From the NCBI RefSeq assembly GCF_000019525.1, contig NC_010506.1, positions 2,976,001-3,040,000 on the forward strand: a stretch of DNA of 64,000 bases, in the 5' to 3' direction. Shown in pieces: positions 9,293-18,088 of this stretch. The stretch's first letter is position 1. Every line of letters begins with the position of its first letter. The notes under the pieces were generated by a model that worked only from the letters and a program-made list of their open reading frames with translations, was not told the origin of the DNA and did not search any database. The translations under genes were made by a program, and so were the position numbers. The stretch is from Shewanella woodyi ATCC 51908 (lineage in GTDB: Bacteria; Pseudomonadota; Gammaproteobacteria; Enterobacterales; Shewanellaceae).

Positions 9293-9480
9293 ATTGGCAC
9301 TCCTCAATAGCCTTGAAACAGGATGTAGCCCATAGCGCTCATTGGTGTCGCAGACTGCTAGCAATCTGCAGCTAGACTCAGATCAAGAGATAGCTATAGG
9401 TGTAAGGTTTCATCAATATTTAGTTCAAAGTCTGATCTGTTTAGGGGGAAGTCAAAGCCAAATAATCTGAAACGATGAGT

Positions 9481-10308
9481 TTATTGTGTAAGCTGAGGAG
9501 TGGGTTCGAAGCATTTTTTGAAATCATTGACGTAATTTCTGCTTAAGCGGATTTCAGCGCCATCTTCAAGTAGCAGATCGTAATCACCATTTAAGCGTGA
9601 TTTATAGGAGAGCACATGTTCTATATTGACGATACTTGATTTGTGAACCCTAACGAAACGAGGATCTAACTTACCTCCTATGGATTTTAAGGTTTCAGAA
9701 TGTAGATGTTGTTTGTTCTCTACTTGAATCGCGATATAGGGCGTTGCAGCTTTAATATAAGAGATGTCACTCAGTTTAATTCGAGTGTTATTTTTCCCAT
9801 TGCTAACGCTGAGGTATTGAGACGGAATCTTGTGCTTTTTTAATTGAGTTTTTTTATTTTTAGCCCCTAAATAGTTGAGCAAAAACAGATACACACCATA
9901 AACCAGCACGATCTTAACTAGGTCGTTAGATAATGTAAAAGTCAGTACTTTGACAAAACCATAGCTTTGCTCACGAAAAATAGTAGATAGGCACCATATG
10001 ATTAGCGGCACTAAGAGTAAATGAACAAGTGTGGCTACCAACACCACTAACCCCATTTGAAATGGCGTGGTTATCCGTCGCTGTTGAAACACAGATTTAA
10101 TCAGTAAAAGAATAGGCGGGAAGAGAAACCACAAGGTTTTAAACAGTAGAGACTCAGAAAAGAAGAAGGGATAACCCCCTCTTTTGGAGTGCAGGTAGTC
10201 TTGAAAGGTGGCAAGGGTGACTATCGCTATCAAAACGAGTAGAAAAAAGCCTAAAAGCTTATTTCCAAGGGATGGCTTGAAAATAAGCGTTAGTTTATTC
10301 ATCACCAC
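9481..10308 (-). CDS. Membrane-anchored LytTR-family transcriptional regulator
   Basis: 275 residues. About four transmembrane helices occupy residues 15-155, and a C-terminal LytTR DNA-binding domain occupies about 165-265 (signature RFVRVHKSSIVNIEHV and IRLSRNYVNDFKK). There is no response-regulator receiver domain, so the membrane part probably senses a signal directly. The start is GTG-GTG-ATG. AGGAGG sits 6 nt before the first GTG (10308), which favours that codon; the ATG at 10302 is the alternative. It follows the PhoD-like gene on the same strand with only 34 nt between them, so the two are likely co-transcribed. Confidence 0.82.
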   Translation of the reverse strand: MVMNKLTLIFKPSLGNKLLGFFLLVLIAIVTLATFQDYLHSKRGGYPFFFSESLLFKTLWFLFPPILLLIKSVFQQRRITTPFQMGLVVLVATLVHLLLVPLIIWCLSTIFREQSYGFVKVLTFTLSNDLVKIVLVYGVYLFLLNYLGAKNKKTQLKKHKIPSQYLSVSNGKNNTRIKLSDISYIKAATPYIAIQVENKQHLHSETLKSIGGKLDPRFVRVHKSSIVNIEHVLSYKSRLNGDYDLLLEDGAEIRLSRNYVNDFKKCFEPTPQLTQ

Positions 10309-10342
10309 CCTATGCCTCCTGAGACTGCTAGTTTACAGCGCG

Positions 10343-11821
10343 TTATTGCAGCGGATAGGAAGGTTTATCTTTGCCTTCACAGATCCAGTTAATCCATAGC
10401 TTGCTGTCACTGCCTTCGAGCAGGGTCACGAAGTTTCGGTTACGGATATATTTGTTAGAGCCGTGAGGTTTTATCATATTGGCTGTGACTAAGCGGGTCT
10501 CATCAAGGTATTCCATCTCATCGTTGGTCACGGCTAATATGCCTAGCCACTGAATGTAGGTCGGCGCAGGATGCACGATACCAGATGAGATCACCTGATG
10601 GATGCTGTTTGTCGAGCCGCCGCGCTCGTCACGAATGATCCCCAAACCGCCTAAGTGGACATCACCGGATAACATCACTGTTTTGCCTTGACGCCTGTTG
10701 GCATTGTCGAGCAATCTCATGATTAGTTTGAGCCGCTCGCCTTCATGCTCTTTTGCTCGCCAGTGATCTTTTAGATCGTCCGTAAGTTCCTCCTCCCAAG
10801 GGGTCGCATCGAGTGCGCTCTCGGCGAAGGAGAAATCACGATATACCACAGGTACAGCGCTTAGGATCAATAGATCACCATCGGTGCACTGCGTATCTAG
10901 CGCTGTGAGTACATCTTTCCAGTGATCATGACACATCACCTCAGTGATAGATCGCTCAGAGCGGTTATCTAAGGTAAGGATATTAAAGTGCCTAAACTTC
11001 ACGAAACTACTAAAGTGCGTGCTGTGTGCTTGATCACAAAGCAGTGTCTTATTCAAATCACCTCTTACCTGTAGCAAGGAGAACAGCTTTTTAGCACTGG
11101 TAAAGATCGCTTTGTAGACATCACATCTCTGTATATCGGCAGGGAAACTGCCCCAACCATCTATGATGTCATGATCATCCCACATCATTATCGATGGAAT
11201 AGATGAGAGCATTTTGGCCATGGCAGGTTTATTCCAACGGTCGAGGTAGAGGTCGACATAAAATCGCTCTAACTGATCTATCATTCTCTTGCTCGGCGTA
11301 TATTTAATCTTCTGTTTACGGGATCCCTCATTCCACGCTTTTAAGGTTGGCACAGTGCTCCAGATGGAGTCAGCATAAACCTGATCGCCTCCCATCAAGA
11401 GTAGTGAAAATGGCGCTTCTTGATGCTGCTCTGCCATCTCATCCCACAAACGATAGGGGTTATCGGTTGATGCCATGAGTTTATAATCGGAGAAGCCATT
11501 GCATGAGGCGTAGCCAATTTTAGGCGGCTCATGCTCTGCTGGTACATAGAAGCTCCACTGGGATTCACCTCGTGCATCGTTCACGCTCTGCCCGTTTGAT
11601 TTAATGGAGTATGTGATATCTCTTGCATTACCAAGGGGGGTATTCAGTTCCGCTCGCCACACAGTACCGGCGCCCATTTCACCGATTTTAACGGCTAGTG
11701 TGGTGCCGGTTGGTGAGTTAACTTCGGGAGTTGTCATCTTACTGTCTGTCACAAAAATGATGGTGTAGAGGGTGTTAGACTCCAAGCCTAAAATGGGTCC
11801 CAAAAGTAGTTTATTTGCCAT
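10343..11821 (-). CDS. PhoD-like metallophosphatase family protein
   Basis: 492 residues. An N-terminal beta domain (about 1-95) is followed by a calcineurin-like/PhoD metallophosphatase core. It has GGDQVYADSIW at about 143, MMWDDHDIIDGWG at about 212, and LSGDVHLGGLG at about 385, which supply the metal-binding Asp and His residues. It lacks a signal or Tat peptide, so it is probably cytoplasmic, unlike secreted PhoD enzymes. The substrate could be a phosphodiester, but this is not determinable here. It is the first gene of a likely two-gene unit with the LytTR regulator. Confidence 0.82.
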   Translation of the reverse strand: MANKLLLGPILGLESNTLYTIIFVTDSKMTTPEVNSPTGTTLAVKIGEMGAGTVWRAELNTPLGNARDITYSIKSNGQSVNDARGESQWSFYVPAEHEPPKIGYASCNGFSDYKLMASTDNPYRLWDEMAEQHQEAPFSLLLMGGDQVYADSIWSTVPTLKAWNEGSRKQKIKYTPSKRMIDQLERFYVDLYLDRWNKPAMAKMLSSIPSIMMWDDHDIIDGWGSFPADIQRCDVYKAIFTSAKKLFSLLQVRGDLNKTLLCDQAHSTHFSSFVKFRHFNILTLDNRSERSITEVMCHDHWKDVLTALDTQCTDGDLLILSAVPVVYRDFSFAESALDATPWEEELTDDLKDHWRAKEHEGERLKLIMRLLDNANRRQGKTVMLSGDVHLGGLGIIRDERGGSTNSIHQVISSGIVHPAPTYIQWLGILAVTNDEMEYLDETRLVTANMIKPHGSNKYIRNRNFVTLLEGSDSKLWINWICEGKDKPSYPLQ

Positions 11822-11950
11822 GATAAAAATCCTTTTCGCCTTATCAATTACAATCCATATCTAAGATATTTTATATCTATGCTATCGTCGGTATAACCTA
11901 CTCTTCACGGGGTAATTAATCAATCTCAGGAAAAAAGATGGAGTTAATTG

Positions 11951-12298
11951 ATGGCAATTAACACTAGCGCAGAGCTTTCGGATGAACAGTTAGCCTTTCT
12001 TCAAAAGCTCCTCAACGATGAACTTAGGAAGGTCAATGGTAATATTGATCAGCTAGAGGCGCAGACAGAGGCAACGTCTAAATGCTCCCACTTAGACGCA
12101 GTCGACTTGGCAAGCCAGATAGCAGCTCAAAGGGCGGCACATTCGGTGTTAGAGTCGCAGCGGCAACAGCTGAGTGAGATTGAACGTGCAATGGCTCGGT
12201 TAAAGGTGGGGACTTATGGCTTATGTGAGCAAACAGGCGAGCCCATCGGGTTCGAGCGGTTAGCAGTTCTACCTTGGGCTAGACATACAGTGACTTAA
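11951..12298 (+). CDS. TraR/DksA-family protein with degenerate zinc finger
   Basis: 115 residues. A helical, coiled-coil-like N-terminal part (about 5-85) carries ASQIAAQRAAHSVLESQ, and a short C-terminal DksA-type tail follows (YGLCEQTGEPIGFERLAVLP). DksA proteins usually have CxxC-x17-CxxC. Here only one of the four cysteines survives in the finger (LCEQTGEPI), so zinc binding is unlikely. The start is placed at the ATG at 11951, with GGAG 8 nt before it, rather than the TTG one codon upstream. DksA-like proteins act in the secondary channel of RNA polymerase; retention of that role here is inference. It is a lone gene between oppositely oriented neighbours. Confidence 0.8.
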   Translation: MAINTSAELSDEQLAFLQKLLNDELRKVNGNIDQLEAQTEATSKCSHLDAVDLASQIAAQRAAHSVLESQRQQLSEIERAMARLKVGTYGLCEQTGEPIGFERLAVLPWARHTVT

Positions 12299-12342
12299 CT
12301 AAAACTCTAAAGCCCTTATTCAAAGTAGAGATACGCCATCAG

Positions 12343-13221
12343 TCAGTACTGTTCACACTGCCCGCTTAATCGAATATGACTGTCTCTATACTCACTTAAC
12401 AAGCTACCGCTTGAGGATGACATCTGCTGCCAATGCTGAGTCTGTGCGCCGTACTTATCATGCACCAGTGAAGTTAGGTACTGTTGAATTGAGCCTGTGA
12501 CATAATCTTCATCACGGCCGTGCCAAGGCACAAAATATCTGAGCTTGCCGCTGCTGGTTTCACTATCCCAATTAAATGCACAAAAACCGTGTATATCGAG
12601 GCTGGAAAGCTGCTCAATTTTACTCCCTAACCAAGTGGTGTCTGCCAGTGTTTCAGTATCATTAAGTTGCAGTAGATAGATGCCAGAGGTGCAATCGACA
12701 TACAAGTGCCCTGCCTCTTCAAGCCCGTCTATAATGGCTTTAGTGCTGAAATGAGTCACCTCGACAGGATGAAAACTTGGGATCGATAAGTAACAACTCG
12801 CGGTATTGGGCTCTTCAATAGAGGGGTTGGTAGAGATAGCGGCTGAGTCTCCACTAGAGTCTGCGATTAGTGTGCGGTGAGTGGTATGCAGCGATACTTG
12901 AGTGACGGTCTCAGCCTTTAACATATGCCAAGCAAGCGCATAGGCGCCACTACCACAGAACTGGATCTCTCCTGCGATATTACGCCATTTTACATAGGCA
13001 TTACCCGGCGACTCGATATAGACAAAACCATGATCGAAACCATCACTCACGTTACTGTTTGCTGCTGCAAACTCTGCGCGTGCTTTCGAGGAGTAGAGAT
13101 GAATATATTGCAAACTGCCGGGCAAGGTTTTACGACTATTATCGTCAGAACTGCAAAAGGTGCGAATTTTAACGGTGCGATCAGCATCAAACATGTTAGC
13201 GCTAATTTGACTAATGCTCAT
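12343..13221 (-). CDS. PhzF-family isomerase-like protein
   Basis: 292 residues with a two-lobed diaminopimelate-epimerase-like fold typical of PhzF/YHI9 proteins. Motifs seen are FCGSGAYALAWHML at about 88-101 and RYFVPWHGRDEDYVTGSIQQ at about 228-247, with SSSSGSLLSEY near the C terminus. The usual N-terminal catalytic Glu context (PGNPAAV) is diverged (DDNSRKTLPGSL), so activity is uncertain. It is the last gene of the leftward run from egtB, 59 nt after msrB. Family members act on small aromatic or amino-acid-like substrates; the substrate is unknown. Confidence 0.75.
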   Translation of the reverse strand: MSISQISANMFDADRTVKIRTFCSSDDNSRKTLPGSLQYIHLYSSKARAEFAAANSNVSDGFDHGFVYIESPGNAYVKWRNIAGEIQFCGSGAYALAWHMLKAETVTQVSLHTTHRTLIADSSGDSAAISTNPSIEEPNTASCYLSIPSFHPVEVTHFSTKAIIDGLEEAGHLYVDCTSGIYLLQLNDTETLADTTWLGSKIEQLSSLDIHGFCAFNWDSETSSGKLRYFVPWHGRDEDYVTGSIQQYLTSLVHDKYGAQTQHWQQMSSSSGSLLSEYRDSHIRLSGQCEQY

Positions 13222-13280
13222 TTCAAGCCCTTACTACTATGATGGCTGACTAATATTAGTATAGTCGTTTAACTATCTAC

Positions 13281-13727
13281 TTAACGCTCTTCAACTTGAT
13301 CTAGGTAATCCCCATAACCTTCTGCGGTCATATCGTCACGATGGACAAAGCGCAGAGAAGCTGAGTTGATGCAGTAACGTAAACCACCACGATCGGCTGG
13401 GCCATCGGGAAAAACATGACCTAAATGGCTGTCACCGTGAGTTGAACGAACCTCAGTTCGAGTCATACCATGGGTATTATCACGTAGTTCACTAACATGG
13501 TTATTCTCAATCGGCTTGGTAAAGCTCGGCCAGCCGCAACCTGACTCATATTTATCTGATGAGGCAAATAAAGGCTCTCCCGATACCAGATCCACATAGA
13601 TCCCCGGCTCTTTATTATTTAGCAGCTCACCAGTGCCTGGACGCTCTGTGCCATTTTCTTGTGTCACTCTATACTGCTCTTCAGTTAGGGCTGCCACTGC
13701 TGCTGCGGATTTCTCATAACTCTTCAT
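13281..13727 (-). CDS. msrB: Peptide-methionine (R)-S-oxide reductase MsrB
   Basis: 148 residues. It reduces methionine-R-sulfoxide in proteins. Signature segments are [28 protein letters not shown] and the catalytic [11 protein letters not shown]. Many MsrB proteins have two CxxC zinc pairs. Here the first is replaced (DLVSGEPLF) and the second is also absent, so this is the zinc-free type. Two ATGs are adjacent; the second (13727) has better spacing to AGAGG, the first would be 13730. It lies in the leftward run with egtB/egtD, the flavin reductase and a DUF427 gene, which fits a role in oxidative-damage repair. Confidence 0.93.
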   Translation of the reverse strand: MKSYEKSAAAVAALTEEQYRVTQENGTERPGTGELLNNKEPGIYVDLVSGEPLFASSDKYESGCGWPSFTKPIENNHVSELRDNTHGMTRTEVRSTHGDSHLGHVFPDGPADRGGLRYCINSASLRFVHRDDMTAEGYGDYLDQVEER

Positions 13728-13786
13728 CATCTACCTCTTTTGATTTGAGATTAACTGCTAAACACCTATCTTGACATAGGGGAACT

Positions 13787-14071
13787 TCAAGATGCTTCTA
13801 CATCAACACCACGCCAAAAAGCGATGTAGTTTTCTATCTCTTTTGCTGCATCTAATGTTTCGGGATAACACCAAGCTGCAGCTTGATTAATTTTACCATC
13901 GACAACCACTGAATAGTATTGTGCGTGGCCTTTCCATGGGCAGTGGCTTGTAAAATCACTTGGCGTAAAATAGTCACTGTTAATAGAATCAGGAGGGAAA
14001 TAATGATTCCCCTCAACCACTATCGTCTTATCAGATCGCGCTATCACAGCGCCGTTCCAGCTTGCCTTCAT
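13787..14071 (-). CDS. DUF427 domain protein
   Basis: 94 residues, a single DUF427 domain. Motifs include KASWNGAVIARSDKTIVVEG, FPPDSINSDYF and CPWKGHAQYYSV, with AAWCYPETLDAAKEIENYIAFW at the end. The family is small, soluble and of unknown function. GAGGA precedes the ATG. It sits 28 nt after the flavin reductase and 59 nt before msrB, so it is probably co-transcribed with these redox genes. Confidence 0.88.
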   Translation of the reverse strand: MKASWNGAVIARSDKTIVVEGNHYFPPDSINSDYFTPSDFTSHCPWKGHAQYYSVVVDGKINQAAAWCYPETLDAAKEIENYIAFWRGVDVEAS

Positions 14072-14099
14072 GAGTTTATCCTCACAGTTTAATAACCCG

Positions 14100-15509
14100 T
14101 CATTTTAGTTGGGTTAAATCATCTAATGCCCAAGGGAGCAACTCTCCAACCGTTGGGTGTGGGAATACCGCTCGGCGAAAGGTTTTATAGGAGGCCTTAC
14201 TCTGCATAAAGGGAGCAAAGACACCAATGATCTCATCACCGCCAGTACCAAATACAGTTGCCCCTAAAATCTCCTCACTCTCTGCATCAACAAAGATTTT
14301 CACCACACCTTTGGTTTCCTGCTTCTCTTTGGCCCGAGAGATTCGACTCATTGGCAGTGTTGCCATCAGTACAGACCGTGAAGATTGACGCGCCTCTTTT
14401 TCACTAATCCCAACTCGCGCCAGCGGTGGGTCGATAAACATAGAGTAAGTGGTATCACGCATTGAAAGTGTACGATCCAATTCAGGCGCCTCATCATTCA
14501 GGCCCATTAAACGGCTATAGTGATCCCAAAATATCTCACCATCATTGACCGAGGTATGGGTAAATGCGCCTTTCCCATTGACATCGCCCACCCCGTAGAT
14601 ATGGGGATGATTGGTTTGAACCGTTTGATTGACCTTTATAAATCCGCGATTATCGGTGTCTATCCCAGCCGCAGCTAAATTTAGACTGTCACTGTTCGGT
14701 ACACGGCCAATGGCAAACAGGGTATGCGAAGCGGCTAAGGTTTTCGGCTCGCCAGCCTGTGTGTAGTGAATATTGATTTTATCTACGCCTTCACCTTTTG
14801 AGACCGACTCTATTTGACTGTTGTAGATAATCTCAACACCTTCGGAGACTAAAATATCTTCGGCGATCTCACCAATATCATCATCTTCTCTTGCTAGCAG
14901 GGCGGTGCCACGTTCAAAAATAGTGACCTTACTGCCAAATCGACGAAAAATCTGTGAAAATTCCAGCCCGATATAACCGCCACCAACGATAGCAAGATGA
15001 TGAGGCAGCTCACTTAGGTTAAGTAACTTCTCATTATCGAGCCACTCAATGATGTCAATACCTGGAAGCTCTGGCTCAACAGGACGGGCTCCCACGTGGA
15101 TAACGATATGTTCAGCACTTATGGTATCTTCATTAACTTTAACGCTTTTATCGTCAACAAATTCAGCGCGCCCTTTAAACACTGTGCAGTGTTGATGATT
15201 TGTCAGAAACTGCTCAATACCTGAGGTCGCATTGCCTCGATTACGCTTTTGCGGCGCCATGATCTTCTCAAAATCTATCTGTAAATTATCGACGCTGAAA
15301 CCAAAATTATCCCCTCGGCCCGCCTGAAAAATAGCCCTTGCTGCGGCAACTAAGGTTTTAGTTGGCGTACAGCCAGTATTAACACAAGTTCCACCAAAAT
15401 TACCGGACTCTATCACGGCAACTTTCTTACCTGCGGCCAATAGTCGAGGAACAATACTCATGGTGGCTTGGCCTGTACCAATCCAGATAAGATCAAAGTG
15501 CTTTGACAT
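14100..15509 (-). CDS. FAD-dependent pyridine nucleotide-disulfide oxidoreductase
   Basis: 469 residues, class I flavin disulfide reductase of the mercuric/glutathione/lipoamide reductase family. FAD-binding GTGQATMS lies at 11-18, and the redox disulfide is GGTCVNTGCTPTK (Cys42, Cys47). The NAD(P)-binding motif is VGGGYIGLEF, the second FAD motif is YGVGDVNG, and a C-terminal dimerisation domain carries HPTVGELLPWALDDL. It lacks the N-terminal heavy-metal domain and the C-terminal Cys pair of true mercuric reductase. AAGGAG sits before the ATG. It directly follows egtD (67 nt) and precedes DUF427 and msrB. A low-molecular-weight disulfide, possibly oxidised ergothioneine, is a plausible substrate by context only. 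Confidence 0.87.
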   Translation of the reverse strand: MSKHFDLIWIGTGQATMSIVPRLLAAGKKVAVIESGNFGGTCVNTGCTPTKTLVAAARAIFQAGRGDNFGFSVDNLQIDFEKIMAPQKRNRGNATSGIEQFLTNHQHCTVFKGRAEFVDDKSVKVNEDTISAEHIVIHVGARPVEPELPGIDIIEWLDNEKLLNLSELPHHLAIVGGGYIGLEFSQIFRRFGSKVTIFERGTALLAREDDDIGEIAEDILVSEGVEIIYNSQIESVSKGEGVDKINIHYTQAGEPKTLAASHTLFAIGRVPNSDSLNLAAAGIDTDNRGFIKVNQTVQTNHPHIYGVGDVNGKGAFTHTSVNDGEIFWDHYSRLMGLNDEAPELDRTLSMRDTTYSMFIDPPLARVGISEKEARQSSRSVLMATLPMSRISRAKEKQETKGVVKIFVDAESEEILGATVFGTGGDEIIGVFAPFMQSKASYKTFRRAVFPHPTVGELLPWALDDLTQLK

Positions 15510-15576
15510 ATCAACTCCTTGCAGATAAATGGTTAATTAAATGAAATTTGGTGCAACACTGAGTAACATCTTAGGC

Positions 15577-16566
15577 CTATTTCTTCACCTGCCAGAGTGA
15601 ATCCATAAAATATTCCTTAGGATCGGTAAAGTGTTCAAGGGGCGTAAAACCACTCTTCTGGCAGATGTACTCAATATCACTCTTTAAAAACTTAAAGGAA
15701 AACTCAAGGTGTATTGGCTCAAAAGCTTCAAAATGAAAAGAACGTTTAAGCTCTGAGATATAGACATCCTGCGTTTCAGTGGCCAGCACATAGCTCTCCA
15801 TGGCCCCTAAAATCGGGCTGTAGACCCCAAAGTGCTGAAACTTTTCAATATCAAAATTGCCACCTAACTCTCTATTGATGCGTGTGAGTAAGTTAAGGTT
15901 AAATGCCTTGGTTAGCTCACTTGAGTCGTTATAGGCGGCGGTCAACACGCCGACATCTTTTTTCAGATCGAAACCAAGTAATGCAAAATCACCAGCGTTG
16001 AGACTCATCCAAAGCCGTCTTAAAAAACCTTGGTTTTGCACTCGGTCAAAATTGCCTATGTTTGAGCCTAAAAAGAGCACTAGCTGTTTGTTACTCGACT
16101 TTTTCCGTACCAGACGTAAACCATCAAAGTATTCTGCAACCACGCCGTGTACGGTCAAATTCGGGTGTGATGCGATATTATCCTGCAACAAGATCATCGC
16201 TTGTTCAGAGATATCTATCGGGTAGAAGTTAACTTTACACCCAGCATTGAGAAAGCCATCGAGAATAAGCTTGCTCTTATGACAATCACCCGCCCCCAAC
16301 TCTATGATGTCAATCTCCTCTTCGCCAATCACCTTAGGGATATCGTTTTTTATCGCATCAAGAATTTCAAACTCTGTACGCGTTGGGTAATAATCGACAT
16401 GTTGGGTGATCTGCTGAAAAATCTCACTACCGGCATCATCATAAAAATATTTGGCTGAGAGCTTTTTAGGTTTGGCACATAAGCCCGTCAGTACATCAAT
16501 GGCAAACTGCTCTTTTTGCGCCTCTTCATCGAACAAGCCTTCATCAATTAGCTTTGTTATCTCCAT
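15577..16566 (-). CDS. egtD: L-histidine N(alpha)-methyltransferase EgtD
   Basis: 329 residues, the usual length for EgtD. It trimethylates histidine to hercynine with S-adenosylmethionine, the first committed step of ergothioneine synthesis. Motifs seen are SAKYFYDDAGSEIFQQIT near the N terminus, the SAM-binding IIELGAGDCHKSKLIL at about 86-101, and LVLFLGSNIGNFDR. The C terminus contains EFSFKF, typical of the family. Its start overlaps the end of egtB by 10 nt, and AAGGA lies upstream. The separation of EgtD from EgtB, rather than their fusion, points to ergothioneine and not ovothiol (OvoA). Confidence 0.92.
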   Translation of the reverse strand: MEITKLIDEGLFDEEAQKEQFAIDVLTGLCAKPKKLSAKYFYDDAGSEIFQQITQHVDYYPTRTEFEILDAIKNDIPKVIGEEEIDIIELGAGDCHKSKLILDGFLNAGCKVNFYPIDISEQAMILLQDNIASHPNLTVHGVVAEYFDGLRLVRKKSSNKQLVLFLGSNIGNFDRVQNQGFLRRLWMSLNAGDFALLGFDLKKDVGVLTAAYNDSSELTKAFNLNLLTRINRELGGNFDIEKFQHFGVYSPILGAMESYVLATETQDVYISELKRSFHFEAFEPIHLEFSFKFLKSDIEYICQKSGFTPLEHFTDPKEYFMDSLWQVKK

Positions 16567-17840
16567 TCAATATCCTTACTCAATCGGATCCCAGAAAACA
16601 TCCACCTCTGGTGAGGTTGGTAAAAGTTGCGGTAAGTGTGGCGGTAGTGTCCTGGTGGCGTTGCGACACAACCGCCCTTTAACACAAACTGATTACACAT
16701 AAATTTGCCGTTGTACTCCGCTAGCACACCTTGATAGGGCTTAAAGCCGGGATAAGCTGAATATTGACTACGGGTCCAACACCACACCTGCCCCACATCA
16801 GCACTTGTATCGTTAGGATGACAAGCTGTCTTTGTAAGACCGTACTCAGCCGTACTTTGTTGCAGGTAGATCTCAAACTCCTGTTCTGTAGGCAAACGGC
16901 ACCCCTTCCAACTGGCAAAAGCATCAGCTTCAAAGTAACTGATATGTGTGACAGGGGCGTTAAGGTCTAACGCATGTTTACCATTTAGTGTGAACTCATA
17001 CCAAACGCCATCTTCCTGTAGCCAGTACAGCGGATGTTTTATCCGGTTTTCAGTGACCCAATCCCAGCCCTGACTTAGCCAATATTTGGCGATACGATAA
17101 CCTTGAGCTTCAATAAATTCGAGATATTCACCATTAGAGACAGTGTGCTTGGCCATAGCGAAAGGATAGATATAGGTTTTGTGCCGCGGAGATTCATTAT
17201 CATAAGCAAAGCCACTGCCACTGTGGCCTAACTGATATACTCCCTCATCAAAATCTGTCCAGAGTTCACCCGTTGCAGGAACCGCTTTGAGTAGTTGAGT
17301 ATCATCGTAGGTCACTGTGATAGGATTCACGCCAAGAATGTACTTAATATCCATATAGAGCAGTTCTTGATGTTGCTGCTCATGGTGCAAACCTATCTCA
17401 AGTATCTCAGCGACTTCTGATGCCATTTCAGCATCACTCTCTTTACCTTGCAGGCATTCACTCGATAGAAACAGGCGCATATGATGATCGACGTAACTAC
17501 GGTACGCCAACACCTCATCCACCGTAGGCCTTGATAGATTACCGCGCTCGCCCTGTATCCAGTGTTCACCCGCCGACTTATAGTAGGAGTTAAACAGCAC
17601 ACGATATTGCTCATTCCAACGTTCATACTCTGGCATAAAACGAACTAGAATGAGTTCTTCAAAAAACCAAGTCGTATGACCTAGATGCCATTTAGGTGGG
17701 CTCACCTCTGCGCTGGGTTGTACGGCATGATCTTCTATCGTCAATGGCTGACAAATATCTGTGGTATCGTTGCGAACGCAGAGGTAGCAATCTAACAGCG
17801 TAGTGACTTCAGAAAACACCTTTGTTTCAGTTGAAAGCAT
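16557..17840 (-). CDS. egtB: Hercynine-oxidising sulfoxide synthase EgtB
   Basis: 427 residues. This non-haem iron enzyme joins hercynine to a thiol donor with O2 to give the sulfoxide precursor of ergothioneine. The N-terminal DinB-like half carries the iron-ligand regions WHLGHTTWFFE (His52/His55) and HHEQQHQELL (HxxxH at 153/157). The C-terminal half is a formylglycine-generating-enzyme-like domain ending in GGCVATPPGHYRHTYRNFY and FSGIRL. GAGGAAG precedes the ATG. No egtA, egtC or egtE lies in the window, so either the donor is free cysteine or those genes are elsewhere. It is the first gene of the leftward run. Confidence 0.92.
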   Translation of the reverse strand: MLSTETKVFSEVTTLLDCYLCVRNDTTDICQPLTIEDHAVQPSAEVSPPKWHLGHTTWFFEELILVRFMPEYERWNEQYRVLFNSYYKSAGEHWIQGERGNLSRPTVDEVLAYRSYVDHHMRLFLSSECLQGKESDAEMASEVAEILEIGLHHEQQHQELLYMDIKYILGVNPITVTYDDTQLLKAVPATGELWTDFDEGVYQLGHSGSGFAYDNESPRHKTYIYPFAMAKHTVSNGEYLEFIEAQGYRIAKYWLSQGWDWVTENRIKHPLYWLQEDGVWYEFTLNGKHALDLNAPVTHISYFEADAFASWKGCRLPTEQEFEIYLQQSTAEYGLTKTACHPNDTSADVGQVWCWTRSQYSAYPGFKPYQGVLAEYNGKFMCNQFVLKGGCVATPPGHYRHTYRNFYQPHQRWMFSGIRLSKDIEWR

Positions 17841-18088
17841 AATCTTCCTCGGTTTTAGACAGGCTTAATCTAGATCGCACGTATGCTTCTGATTAATAGC
17901 CTATTAAAACTACTACTAGCTCAAAGGTTAATCAATAAGAAATAACTAATTAATGCTCAAACGGTTTACTTCACATGCATATGTTTGGATTATTTCTCTA
18001 GAGAGGTGACTTGCTGAAATGATTTGTTATCTTTTTGCTATAACAAACTTAACGTTGCCTCTTTTGTCATGAGTATCAGTACAAATGC

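Noticed and set aside
14100..15509. Mercuric reductase merA
   Set aside because: The N-terminal heavy-metal domain and the C-terminal cysteine pair are missing, and no other mer genes are nearby.
16557..17840. Ovothiol synthase OvoA instead of EgtB
   Set aside because: OvoA is a single fused protein with a C-terminal methyltransferase; here the methyltransferase is a separate EgtD-type gene.
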